From Paraburkholderia sprentiae WSM5005 (lineage in GTDB: Bacteria; Pseudomonadota; Gammaproteobacteria; Burkholderiales; Burkholderiaceae), in contig NZ_CP017562.2 in the NCBI RefSeq assembly GCF_001865575.2, positions 248,001 to 312,000 of the forward strand: a stretch of 64,000 bases of DNA. Direction: 5' to 3'. Positions 9,398 to 18,070 of this stretch are shown here, one piece after another. Made by a program: the position numbers and the translations under genes. The notes below the pieces were generated by a model that was not told the origin of the DNA, did not search any database, and saw nothing but the letters and a program-made list of their open reading frames with translations. Within the stretch, counting starts at the first letter, position 1. Every line of letters starts with the position of its first letter.

Positions 9398-10693
9398 TTA
9401 TTCCTGCCACGCTTCTCCTTGCGGAAACCAGTACCTGTCCAACGACGCCTCCAATATCTCGATGCTATATCCGGCACTTTGCGGCGGCATATAGCGCCCG
9501 TTGCGAATCACGACGGGGTTCACGAAATGCTCGTGCAAATGATCGACATATTCGAGCACGCGATTCTCGAGCGAGGCCGACACGCAGATATAGTCGAATA
9601 GCGAAATATGCTGCACGTATTCGCACAAACCGACGCCGCCCGCATGCGGGCACACCGGCACGCCGAACTTCGCGGCCATCAGCAATACGACGATCACTTC
9701 ATTGAGTCCGCCGAGCCGGCAACTGTCGATCTGGCAGAAGTCGATGGCTTGCGCTTGCAACAGCTGCTTGAACATCACGCGATTGTGGCAATGCTCGCCG
9801 GTTGCAACGCCAATCGAGCCGAGCCGCCGGCGAATCGCCGCATGACCGAGGATATCGTCCGGACTCGTGGGCTCCTCGATCCACCACGGGTCGAACTCGG
9901 CGAGACGGCGCATGTTCGCGATCGCCTCATCGACGTCCCACACCTGATTCGCGTCCATCATCAGCTTCAGGTTCTCGCCGATCTCTTCGCGCAGAATGCG
10001 CGCGCGCCGCACATCTTCTTCCAGATCGCCGCCGACCTTCTGCTTGAAATGCGTCCATCCCTGCGCGACACCCTCGCGCGCGAGACGGCGAATCTTGTCG
10101 TCGTCGTAACCGAGCCAGCCCGCGGACGTGGTGTAGGCCGGATAGCCTTGCGCGAGCATTTCTTTTTCGCGCTCGCCTTTGGTCCTGGCGTGCCGGTGCA
10201 GCATGGCGAGTGCTTCGTGCGGCGTGATCGCGTCGGTCACGTAGCGAAAGTCGAGGCAGCGCACGAGTTCTTCCGGACTCATGTCGACCAGCAGCTTCCA
10301 CACCGGCTTGCCGACGGATTTCGCCCACAGGTCCCACACCGCGTTGACGACCGCCGCGGTGGCCAGATGAATCGCGCCTTTGTCCGGACCGATCCAGCGT
10401 AGTTGGCTATCCGAAGTAAATGCGCGCCAGAAAGCGCCCATATTCGCGGTGATATCTTCGAGCGTCTTGCCGACGATCAACGGCGTGAGGGCATTGACGG
10501 CCGTCACGCAGATTTCATTGCCGCGGCCGATCGTGAACGTGAGGCCGTGGCCGGTGAGATCCGGCGTGTCGGTTTGGAGCGTGACATAGGTGGCGGAATA
10601 GTCCGGCGCGGCATTCATCGCGTCGGAGCCGTCCAGCGAACGTGAAGTGGGAAAACGGATGTCCCGAACGGACAGCCTTGTGATCGTGGTCAT
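9398..10693 (-). CDS. L-fuconate dehydratase (enolase superfamily)
   Basis: The 431-residue enolase-superfamily enzyme dehydrates L-fuconate (and related sugar acids) to a 2-keto-3-deoxy acid. The N-terminal capping domain is followed by the barrel with the catalytic KxK motif (HFKQKVGG), metal ligands in MMDANQVWD, WWIEEPT and ATGEHCHNR, and the later His in CPHAGG. The opening (TRLSVRDIRFPTS) is typical of FucD. I chose ATG 10693, which has GGAGG about nine bases upstream; the reading frame continues upstream without family similarity. It is divergent from a GntR regulator and an RbsABC-type importer, which fits control by and uptake of its pathway sugar. Other fucose-pathway genes are not adjacent. 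Confidence 0.9.
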   Translation of the reverse strand: MTTITRLSVRDIRFPTSRSLDGSDAMNAAPDYSATYVTLQTDTPDLTGHGLTFTIGRGNEICVTAVNALTPLIVGKTLEDITANMGAFWRAFTSDSQLRWIGPDKGAIHLATAAVVNAVWDLWAKSVGKPVWKLLVDMSPEELVRCLDFRYVTDAITPHEALAMLHRHARTKGEREKEMLAQGYPAYTTSAGWLGYDDDKIRRLAREGVAQGWTHFKQKVGGDLEEDVRRARILREEIGENLKLMMDANQVWDVDEAIANMRRLAEFDPWWIEEPTSPDDILGHAAIRRRLGSIGVATGEHCHNRVMFKQLLQAQAIDFCQIDSCRLGGLNEVIVVLLMAAKFGVPVCPHAGGVGLCEYVQHISLFDYICVSASLENRVLEYVDHLHEHFVNPVVIRNGRYMPPQSAGYSIEILEASLDRYWFPQGEAWQE

Positions 10694-10879
10694 CTGCGCG
10701 CCCTCCGGGGCTATGGCTATCGGCTTGTCGTCTGCGAACGCAGACGGATCGGCTACCTGCGCACCTTCTCTGCGTGCGCGTTCCTGCTGCGCGTACGGGT
10801 AAGCCCGCAGTTCCCAGATACCAGGCATCCCTTGGTATTCCCAGGCATTTGTACGCGTTGACAACATCGCATTCACTTT

Positions 10880-10895
10880 CTAGCATGCTAGCATG
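10880..10895. promoter_or_regulatory. Overlapping palindromes, likely GntR operator
   Basis: Two perfect 12-bp palindromes overlap here: CTAGCATGCTAG (10880-10891) and CATGCTAGCATG (10884-10895). They lie in the gap between the divergent L-fuconate dehydratase gene and the GntR-family regulator, 22 bases before the chosen regulator start. FadR-subfamily regulators bind short dyads in such positions, so this is the best operator candidate. Assignment to this regulator is inferred. Confidence 0.5.
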
Positions 10896-10917
10896 TTCTC
10901 TCGAAATCAAGGGCTTC

Positions 10918-11646
10918 GTGACCTCCTCAGCCGAACTTGAGAATGCCGCCGGCAATCCTTATGTCGCACTGCAAAAAATCGGCGGTGGCGAGCGCGGTAG
11001 TTTGACCGACGCGGTTGAGGCGGCGTTGCGAGAAGCGATTGTTACGTTGGCCTTGGAGCCCGGCATGATGATCGACAAGATGGCCGTATGCGAACGGATG
11101 GGTGTGTCGCGCTTTCCGGTGTCCTCCGCGTTGGCGAGGCTTGCGCATGCGGGGCTCGTCGAGGTATTGCCGCAGCGCGGCACGCGCGTCAAACCGATTG
11201 CGCTCGACGACATCCGCCAGCATCTGTTCATCCGCAGTGCACTGGAAGTCGAGACGGTGCGTGGCGTGGCGCTGCTGCGCGACCGGGCGACGCTCGACGC
11301 ATTGGCCGGCAATCTCGACGAGCAGCGCAGCGCGGCTGGAAGTGGCGAACGTCTGGCGTTTCATGCGCTCGATCTGGCCTTCCATGAAATCCTGCTGGAC
11401 GCGGTGAAACTGCCGCGCGTCAAGGAAATCGTCGCGGTGTCTCGCAATGCGCTGGACCGCGCGAGGCAACTGCTCGCGAGTCCCGAACGGGTCGTGCATA
11501 CGCTCGAAGAGCACGAGAGCATCTTCAAGGCTCTTTGCGCCGGCGACGGCGATGCGGCCGCGAAAGCAATGCACGATCATCTCGACCAGGTCGTCGCCGA
11601 GTTGCACCGGTCCGCAAAAGAGCGGCCCGACCTGTTCGCGCCTTGA
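10918..11646 (+). CDS. GntR family regulator, FadR/FCD subfamily
   Basis: The 242-residue regulator has an N-terminal winged helix (LTDAVEAALREAI...GMMIDKMAVCERMGVSRFPV) and a C-terminal all-helical FCD domain with metal-ligand-type residues (DLAFHEILLDA, then HD/DH near the end). FCD regulators usually sense sugar acids or carboxylates, which fits the divergent L-fuconate dehydratase and the downstream sugar importer. The start is uncertain: I took GTG 10918 (AAGGG four bases upstream), but ATG 10885 is also in frame and lies inside the palindrome cluster. It probably autoregulates. Confidence 0.82.
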   Translation: MTSSAELENAAGNPYVALQKIGGGERGSLTDAVEAALREAIVTLALEPGMMIDKMAVCERMGVSRFPVSSALARLAHAGLVEVLPQRGTRVKPIALDDIRQHLFIRSALEVETVRGVALLRDRATLDALAGNLDEQRSAAGSGERLAFHALDLAFHEILLDAVKLPRVKEIVAVSRNALDRARQLLASPERVVHTLEEHESIFKALCAGDGDAAAKAMHDHLDQVVAELHRSAKERPDLFAP

Positions 11647-11739
11647 ATGAAAGCTGGAAATGAAAGCCGTTGTCCAAGCCATAAAAGGCTCCACCGAAAA
11701 AACGTTGGTGATATAGGCAGCCGTCGAACAGATCAGCAC

Positions 11740-13257
11740 ATGAACCCACTCATTTCCGTCAACAAGCTTTGCAAGAGCTTTCCGGGCGTCAGAGCGCTTC
11801 ACGACGTCCGCTTCGAAGTCATGGCCGGCGAGGTCCATGCGCTGATGGGCGAGAACGGCGCGGGTAAGTCGACGCTGATGAAAATCCTCGCCGGTGTCTA
11901 TACGCGCGATTCCGGCGAAATCTTCTTCGACGGCAAACCCGTCGATTTTGAAGGGCCGCGCGACGCGCAGGCGGTCGGCATCGGCATCATTCATCAGGAA
12001 CTGCAACTGATGAATCATCTGAGCATCGCGCAGAACATCTTTATCGGCCGCGAGCCGCGCAAGGGTCTCGGTCTGTTCCTTGACGAAGATAAGCTGAATG
12101 CGCATGCGCGCGAGATCCTCGCCCGCATGCACGTGAAACTCGATCCGCGCACGATGGTCGGCACCTTGACCGTGGCGAGTCAGCAGATGGTCGAGATTGC
12201 GAAAGCACTGTCTTTCGATTCGCGCGTACTGATCATGGACGAGCCCACGTCTGCGCTCAACGATGCCGAGATCGCCGAGCTGTTCCGGATCATCCGTCAA
12301 TTGAAAGAGCGCGGCGTCGGCGTCGTCTACATCTCGCACAAAATGGACGAGTTGAAGCAGATCACCGATCGCGTCACCGTGATGCGCGACGGCGAGTATG
12401 TGGCCACCGTGCCGACCGAGAGCACGAGCGTCGAGACGATCATCGGCATGATGGTCGGACGTACGCTGAGCGATATCACGCCGGTCGAGAACGCGCCGGT
12501 CAAAGGCGAGCTCGCGCTCGAAGTGAGAAATCTCGTTGCGGGTCCGCTCGTGCGCGACGTCAGCTTCGAATTGCGCAAGGGCGAAATACTTGGCTTCGCC
12601 GGCTTGATGGGTGCGGGCCGCACGGAGGTCGCGCGCGCGATATTCGGTGCGGATCCGGTCGAATCGGGCGAGATTCTCGTGAAGGGCGCGAAGGCGTCGA
12701 TCAAAAAGCCCAGTGATGCGGTCAAGCGCGGCATCGGCTACCTGTCCGAAGATCGCAAGCGCTTCGGTCTCGCGACAGGAATGGATGTCGAATCGAACAT
12801 CGTGATGTCCGATCTCGGCAAGTTCCTGTCATTCAATATGTTCCTGCGCCGCGGGCAGATTCGCAAAAGAGCGCAGCACTTCATCAAGCTGCTTGCGATT
12901 CGCACGCCTTCAGCGACGCAGCAGGTGCGGCTCCTGTCCGGCGGCAATCAGCAGAAGATCGTGATTGCGAAATGGCTGGAGCGCGACTGCGACGTGCTGT
13001 TCTTCGACGAACCGACGCGCGGTATCGACGTCGGCGCGAAAAGCGAAATCTACAAGCTGCTGCGTTCGCTGGCGGCGCAAGGCAAGGCGATCGTGATGAT
13101 CTCATCCGAGCTGCCGGAAGTTCTGCGCATGAGCGACCGCATCGTCGTGATGTGTGAAGGCCGCATTACCGGCGAGCTATCCGCCAGCGAAGCGACGCAG
13201 GAGCGCATCATGCATCTCGCGACGCAGCGCGAAACCCTGAAAACGGCACAAGCCTGA
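11740..13257 (+). CDS. Sugar ABC transporter ATP-binding protein (RbsA/XylG type)
   Basis: The 505-residue protein has two tandem ABC ATPase domains, as in monosaccharide importers. Domain 1 has Walker [10 protein letters not shown] and Walker [12 protein letters not shown]. Domain 2 has a degenerate Walker A (GLMGAGRTE), signature LSGGNQQK and Walker [13 protein letters not shown], the usual asymmetry of the family. It powers uptake with the permease 13 bases downstream and the binding protein that follows. I chose ATG 11740 because family homology begins there, although the frame is open from just after the GntR stop. The substrate may be L-fucose or a related sugar, judging from the nearby fuconate dehydratase. 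Confidence 0.92.
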   Translation: MNPLISVNKLCKSFPGVRALHDVRFEVMAGEVHALMGENGAGKSTLMKILAGVYTRDSGEIFFDGKPVDFEGPRDAQAVGIGIIHQELQLMNHLSIAQNIFIGREPRKGLGLFLDEDKLNAHAREILARMHVKLDPRTMVGTLTVASQQMVEIAKALSFDSRVLIMDEPTSALNDAEIAELFRIIRQLKERGVGVVYISHKMDELKQITDRVTVMRDGEYVATVPTESTSVETIIGMMVGRTLSDITPVENAPVKGELALEVRNLVAGPLVRDVSFELRKGEILGFAGLMGAGRTEVARAIFGADPVESGEILVKGAKASIKKPSDAVKRGIGYLSEDRKRFGLATGMDVESNIVMSDLGKFLSFNMFLRRGQIRKRAQHFIKLLAIRTPSATQQVRLLSGGNQQKIVIAKWLERDCDVLFFDEPTRGIDVGAKSEIYKLLRSLAAQGKAIVMISSELPEVLRMSDRIVVMCEGRITGELSASEATQERIMHLATQRETLKTAQA

Positions 13258-13270
13258 AGAGGTCTACGAC

Positions 13271-14299
13271 ATGACATTGCAAACGGATACCGCGACGCTG
13301 GACAATGAAAGGCGCACTTCCGGCCTGAAAGCGCGCATTTTCGCGCCGACTGCGGTGCAAAAGATGCTCGCGTTCGCGAGCCTCATCCTGCTGCTGGTGT
13401 TCTTCAGCTTCGCGTCGCCGGCATTCATGCAGATGGACAATATCCTCGGCATCTTGCAGGCGACCGCGGTGAACGGCGTGCTGGCGATCGCTGCGACCTT
13501 CGTGATCATTACGGGCGGCATCGATCTGTCGGTCGGTACGTTGATGACGTTCACCGCCGTGATTTGCGGGGTGTTTCTCACTTACTGGCATCTGCCGATG
13601 TGGATGGGCGTACTCGCGGCACTCGCCACGGGCGCGGTATGTGGCACCGTATCGGGCACGCTGACCGCGAAAATGAAGATCCCGCCATTCATCGCGACGC
13701 TCGGCATGATGATGCTGCTGAAAGGGCTCTCGCTCGTCGTGTCGTCGGATAAGCCGATCTATTTCACCGATACCGAGAACTTCTACCGTATTTCTCAGGA
13801 CTCGCTGATCGGCTATTTCCTGCCGAGCGTGCCTATTCCGAATGCGGTACTGATCCTGTTCTTTCTCGCGATCGTCAGTTCTATCACGCTCAATCGCACC
13901 GCGCTCGGCCGCTATACGTTCGCGCTCGGCAGCAATGAGGAAGCGGTGCGGCTTTCGGGCGTCAATGTCGATCGCTGGAAGATCGCGATTTACGGCGTGG
14001 GTGGCGCGATCTGCGGTATCGCGGGTCTGCTGATCGCATCGCGGCTCAATTCGGCGCAACCAGCGCTCGGCCAGGGCTACGAGCTCGATGCGATCGCGGC
14101 AGTCGTGATCGGGGGCACCTCGTTGAGCGGCGGCTCGGGCACGATACTCGGCACCATCATCGGCGCTTTCATCATGAGCGTGCTGACCAACGGACTGCGC
14201 ATCATGTCGGTCGCGCAGGAGTGGCAGATCGTCGTGACGGGGCTGATCATCATTCTGGCGGTGTATGCGGATATCCTGCGGCGCCGCCGGAGCAGTTGA
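13271..14299 (+). CDS. Sugar ABC transporter permease (RbsC type)
   Basis: The 342-residue inner-membrane permease has about eight to ten helices and the family motifs GGIDLSVG near residue 86 and [11 protein letters not shown] near residue 285, typical of BPD_transp_2 monosaccharide permeases. It lies between the double ATPase and the periplasmic binding protein in one plus-strand operon; AGAGG precedes its ATG. It should form the membrane dimer of the importer. Nothing unusual is seen. Confidence 0.92.
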   Translation: MTLQTDTATLDNERRTSGLKARIFAPTAVQKMLAFASLILLLVFFSFASPAFMQMDNILGILQATAVNGVLAIAATFVIITGGIDLSVGTLMTFTAVICGVFLTYWHLPMWMGVLAALATGAVCGTVSGTLTAKMKIPPFIATLGMMMLLKGLSLVVSSDKPIYFTDTENFYRISQDSLIGYFLPSVPIPNAVLILFFLAIVSSITLNRTALGRYTFALGSNEEAVRLSGVNVDRWKIAIYGVGGAICGIAGLLIASRLNSAQPALGQGYELDAIAAVVIGGTSLSGGSGTILGTIIGAFIMSVLTNGLRIMSVAQEWQIVVTGLIIILAVYADILRRRRSS

Positions 14300-14419
14300 C
14301 GCGGGAACAAGGAAGCAGCAAATCAGCAGCAAACCCAGAACCATGAGCGAGAGGGACGCGCGAAGCGCCCCCCTGAAGCTCGATAGCGGCTTGATAGCCC
14401 AACCATTGGAGGAGGCCCC

Positions 14420-15361
14420 ATGTTGAAGAGAAGACTAATCGGTATCGTGGTCGGTGTCGGTGCACTCGTCGGCGGAAGTTGTCTCGCGTATGCGGACGAG
14501 CCGTACATTCCGCTGATTTCGAAGGGCTTCCAGCACCAGTTCTGGCAAGCCGTCAAATCGGGCGCCGAGCAGTCCGCGAAAGCGAACAAGGTCAGAATCA
14601 CGTTCGAGGGACCGGAAACGGAAGCGATGGTCGACAAGCAGATCGACATGCTGTCGGCCGCGCTCGCGAAGAAGCCGCAGGCGCTCGGTATCGCGGCGCT
14701 CGACAGCAAGGCGGCGATCCCCTTGCTCAAGCGCGCCCAGAACGACAAGATTCCGGTGATCGCATTCGACTCGGGCGTCGACAGCGATATTCCGTTGACG
14801 ACCTGCGCGACGGACAACCTCGCGGCCGCCGCGCTCGCCGCCGACAAGATGGCCGAGCTGATCGGCAACTCCGGCGAAGTCGCCGTGATCGTGCACGATC
14901 AGACGAGCCGTACCGGCGTCGATCGCCGCGACGGTTTCGTCAATCAGATGAAGTCGAAGCATCCGAACATCAAGATCGTGTCCGTGCAATACGGCGCCGG
15001 CGATCACCTGAAGTCCGCAGAAATCGCCAAGGCGATGATTCAGGCGAATCCGAACCTGAAGGGCATCTTCGGCGCGAACGAAGGTTCCGCGGACGGCGCG
15101 GCGATCGGCGTCAAGGAATCGGGCAAGAAACTGGTGCTGATCGGCTTCGACTCTGGCAAGGAGCAGAAGGACAACATCATGTCCGGCCTGATGGCTGGCG
15201 CGATCACGCAGAACCCGGTCGGTATCGGCAAGTGCGTGGTCGACTCGGCGGTCAAGGCGCTGCATGGCGAGAAGCTGCCGAAGAAGATCGACACCGGTTT
15301 CTATTGGTACGACAAGACCAATATCAACGATCCGAAGATCGCAGCCGTGCTGTACGACTAA
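14420..15361 (+). CDS. Periplasmic sugar-binding protein (RbsB type)
   Basis: The 313-residue protein has a Sec signal peptide (about residues 1-25, cleavage after AYA) and a Peripla_BP_4 fold. The hinge and ligand-loop segments (AFDSGVDSDIPLTTCATDN, QTSRTGVDRRDGF, GANEGSADG, GFDSGKEQ) are typical of ribose/galactose-type binding proteins. GGAGGAGG precedes the ATG. It is the last gene of the operon, followed by a strong intrinsic terminator. The order ATPase, permease, binding protein suits a full importer; the sugar is not identified by sequence. Confidence 0.92.
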   Translation: MLKRRLIGIVVGVGALVGGSCLAYADEPYIPLISKGFQHQFWQAVKSGAEQSAKANKVRITFEGPETEAMVDKQIDMLSAALAKKPQALGIAALDSKAAIPLLKRAQNDKIPVIAFDSGVDSDIPLTTCATDNLAAAALAADKMAELIGNSGEVAVIVHDQTSRTGVDRRDGFVNQMKSKHPNIKIVSVQYGAGDHLKSAEIAKAMIQANPNLKGIFGANEGSADGAAIGVKESGKKLVLIGFDSGKEQKDNIMSGLMAGAITQNPVGIGKCVVDSAVKALHGEKLPKKIDTGFYWYDKTNINDPKIAAVLYD

Positions 15362-15411
15362 GCAAGGCCGGCGATCGCGACTCGGCAAGCCGAGGCTGCC
15401 GGAAATCATCA

Positions 15412-15442
15412 AGGAGGAAGAGCCGCGCTCTTCCTCTTTTTT
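15412..15442 (+). terminator. Intrinsic terminator of the RbsABC-type operon
   Basis: A perfect 9-bp stem GAGGAAGAG/CTCTTCCTC with a 5-nt loop is followed directly by TTTTTT. It lies 53 bases after the binding-protein stop. Confidence 0.9.
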
Positions 15443-15540
15443 ATTGCCGTTCCGCAACGGCTACGGGTCATTTCACGCCATTGCATGCATTAATCTGATA
15501 CTTTATGTTTATGTAATTGCTGCAAGAGCCGTCCATTCGC

Positions 15541-17499
15541 ATGCCGATTCGGACCCACTCACCGTCGAATGCGCAGGTCATGGCTTTTACCGAACCAAGG
15601 TCTCCATTTTTCAAGTGGGTTGTGTCCTCAGCCCAGAACCTGAGTCCGGACAACCGGCAGGTCCTGCTTGCCAATCTGTTCACGCGAACCGCCTCCATCG
15701 TTTTCGCGTCGATTTGCGAAATCAGCGTTTGCGCGACCGCGTATTATCTTTATCCGATTCCGCTGTATGCCGCGTGGGGCATTGCCGTCGTCGCGTTGCT
15801 GATCGCGCGGCTCGTGCTCATCTGGCTATGCCGAAAGCGCGCCGCGCAAGGGCTGCCCACGCCGACTTCCGCGTTTGTTCTCGCGAGTCTCTTGTGGAGC
15901 GCGCTATTCGGTTTCGGCACAATGCTGTGCAATATCAGTGGAAGTCCCACGCTTTTTCTGCTTGGAAACGTTTGCGCGGTCGGCGTAATCGGCGGATTGG
16001 CCGGCCGCAATGCGAGCACGCCGCGGCTCGCGTTATTGCAGATCGTGTTTATTCTCAGCTTTCTGAGTGTCGGCGCGGCGATGTCGCCGGGCAACGGCAA
16101 GCTCGTGCTGCTATTTCAGGCGCCGTTTTGCGCGGCCGGCTTTTTCACGGTCGCGCTGCGTAGTAATCGCGACACCGTCGCGTTGCTGCTCGCGCGCGAA
16201 AACAGTCATCGCCTCGCGCGCCAGGACAGTCTGACCGGTATGCCGAATCGCGCGCGTATCAGCGAACTACTGCTCGAACGCACCGGCGAGAGTTCGACGC
16301 GGGAGCGCGAGGCGTTCGCGGTGCTGCTGATCGACCTCGATGGCTTCAAGGCGATCAACGACAGTCTCGGCCACGCCGCCGGCGACCAGATTCTGCAGGA
16401 AGCGGCGACGCGTTTGAGCGATCTGCTGCCGAGCGGCGATCAGGTTGGCCGCCTGGCCGGCGACGAGTTCGTCGCGATTTCGGACGACGCCGGGCAGCTT
16501 CGCGACGTGCGCGTGCTGGCCGATCGCATCGTCAGAACACTGGCGCGGCCGTTCGTGTTGAGCGAAGCGCTCGTCCATATCGGCGCGAGTGTCGGCATTG
16601 CGCTCTACCCCGAACATGCGAAAACGGGCCCGCAATTGCTGATCTGCGCCGACCGCGCGTTGTATGGCGTCAAGCGCAGCGGCAAAAGCGCGTTCGCGAT
16701 TTTCGATGCCGAGAAGCACGCTTCCGACGAAAGCCTGAGCCTGTTGCGCAGCGACCTGGAAGGCGCGCTGAAGTCGTTCAATGGTTTGCGCATGGCGTAT
16801 CAGCCGATCATCGATCTGAACACCGGCGCGGTGGCGGGCCGCGAGGCGCTGATTCGCTGGACCCATCCGACGCGCGGCGAGCTGCCGCCGTCCTCGTTCA
16901 TTCCCACCGCTGAGCGCACCGGCCTGATCCTCGCGTTGGGCGAATGGGTGTTGCTGCAATCGTGCATGTCAGCGGCGACGTGGCGCGACAAGGTGATCGT
17001 CGCGGTCAACGTATCGCCCGTTCAATTGCGTGAGGAAGCGTTCGCATCGACGGTGACGGCAATACTTCGAAAAACGAAGCTTCCGCCCACGCGGCTCAAT
17101 CTCGAAGTCACGGAAACGGCGCTATTGGACGACGACGAAGTGACTCGCCGCAATATCACCAGGTTGCGCGCATTAGGCATCGGGCTCGCGCTCGACGACT
17201 TCGGCACGGGCTTTTCGACGATGTCGACGCTTGTGCGCTTCTCGTTCGACAAACTGAAGATCGACAGCTCGTTCGTCCGCGAGTCGGTGCATGGGCGCGA
17301 ATCGGCGGCCGTGGTGCGGGGCATCGTCGCGCTTGCGCGCGAGATCGGCATGCCGACCACGGCCGAGGGCATCGAAACCCAAGAGCAGCTCAATTTCGTG
17401 CGCGTCTGCGGTTGCACGCATGCGCAGGGCTATCTTCTGGGCAAGCCGATGTGCAGTGACGAAATCGAGCAGTGCGAAGCGGCGCCCGCGCGTGTGTGA
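15541..17499 (+). CDS. Membrane GGDEF-EAL protein (c-di-GMP turnover)
   Basis: The 652-residue protein has about five or six N-terminal membrane helices (residues about 45-215), then GGDEF and EAL domains. The GGDEF motif reads RLAGDEF, with the first Gly as Ala, so cyclase activity is uncertain. The EAL domain keeps GREALIRW, NVSPVQL, the Glu of LEVTETALL, LDDFGTGF, KIDSSFV and AEGIET, so phosphodiesterase activity is likely. No PAS or other cytoplasmic sensor is present; the membrane region probably senses the signal. The start is uncertain: ATG 15541 or ATG 15580, neither with a strong ribosome-binding site. Confidence 0.88.
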   Translation: MPIRTHSPSNAQVMAFTEPRSPFFKWVVSSAQNLSPDNRQVLLANLFTRTASIVFASICEISVCATAYYLYPIPLYAAWGIAVVALLIARLVLIWLCRKRAAQGLPTPTSAFVLASLLWSALFGFGTMLCNISGSPTLFLLGNVCAVGVIGGLAGRNASTPRLALLQIVFILSFLSVGAAMSPGNGKLVLLFQAPFCAAGFFTVALRSNRDTVALLLARENSHRLARQDSLTGMPNRARISELLLERTGESSTREREAFAVLLIDLDGFKAINDSLGHAAGDQILQEAATRLSDLLPSGDQVGRLAGDEFVAISDDAGQLRDVRVLADRIVRTLARPFVLSEALVHIGASVGIALYPEHAKTGPQLLICADRALYGVKRSGKSAFAIFDAEKHASDESLSLLRSDLEGALKSFNGLRMAYQPIIDLNTGAVAGREALIRWTHPTRGELPPSSFIPTAERTGLILALGEWVLLQSCMSAATWRDKVIVAVNVSPVQLREEAFASTVTAILRKTKLPPTRLNLEVTETALLDDDEVTRRNITRLRALGIGLALDDFGTGFSTMSTLVRFSFDKLKIDSSFVRESVHGRESAAVVRGIVALAREIGMPTTAEGIETQEQLNFVRVCGCTHAQGYLLGKPMCSDEIEQCEAAPARV

Positions 17500-17614
17500 G
17501 GCAGCCGCTTACATTTCACTCCGAAAGCTTCATCGTCAAACGGCTTAACATTCGACGACACGCGACGCAGTTCGTGAGACGATGCAGTTTCACTTATTTT
17601 TGTAGGGGTGCGAC

Positions 17615-17839
17615 ATGGGACTTCTTGACGAAGTGGGCAAGATTGCCGGTGCGGTTGCCGCCGTTGAAGCCGCCGAGAAAGTCGATCCGGAAGCGGGTCT
17701 GCTGACGAAAGGCTTGGCTGCTATCGCGGGTTTCGAAGGCGCCGGCAAGCTTGAATCGCTGGTGGAAAAGAAAGAAGAAGAGAAGCAGGACGACGCCGCC
17801 AACGCTCAAGCCGCGGACGATACCAGCTCGCAAACCTGA
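17615..17839 (+). CDS. Small conserved-looking cytoplasmic protein (74 aa)
   Basis: The ATG is preceded by TAGGGG seven bases upstream. The product is Ala- and Glu-rich, with a Gly-Ala central part (TKGLAAIAGFEGAGK) and a charged tail (VEKKEEEKQDDAANAQAADD). No signal peptide or clear membrane helix is seen. It lies alone between the GGDEF-EAL gene and the purple acid phosphatase and is followed by a strong hairpin terminator, which supports it being a real transcription unit. Family and function are unknown to me. Confidence 0.6.
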   Translation: MGLLDEVGKIAGAVAAVEAAEKVDPEAGLLTKGLAAIAGFEGAGKLESLVEKKEEEKQDDAANAQAADDTSSQT

Positions 17840-17855
17840 GCGGACGTCAAGCCGA

Positions 17856-17909
17856 TTGCCGGTTGCACGCGCGTGATCGAATCACGCGCTGCACCGGCAA
17901 TTTGTTTTT
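17856..17909 (+). terminator. Intrinsic terminator after the 74-aa gene
   Basis: A long near-perfect hairpin (arms TTGCCGGT...TGCA...CGCGTGAT and ATCACGCG...TGCA...CCGGCAA around a short loop) is followed by TTTGTTTTT. It begins 17 bases after the stop codon. Confidence 0.85.
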
Positions 17910-18070
17910 ATACCGGTTCCGATATCAATCCCCCTTCCGCTGTTCACCCGATGTTTTCATCGGGCTGTCATCGCCGTCCGGCTACGATCGTCCGTCACCT
18001 TGCGTCCGCGCGCGCCTCGCGGGGCGTTGTTTTGCGCTGGCATTCTTCCACCTGGACAACCCTACCGGAC

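Noticed and set aside
10694..10876. N-terminal extension of L-fuconate dehydratase
   Set aside because: The family starts at ATG 10693, which has GGAGG upstream; the extension has no similarity and would cover the divergent promoter and operator.
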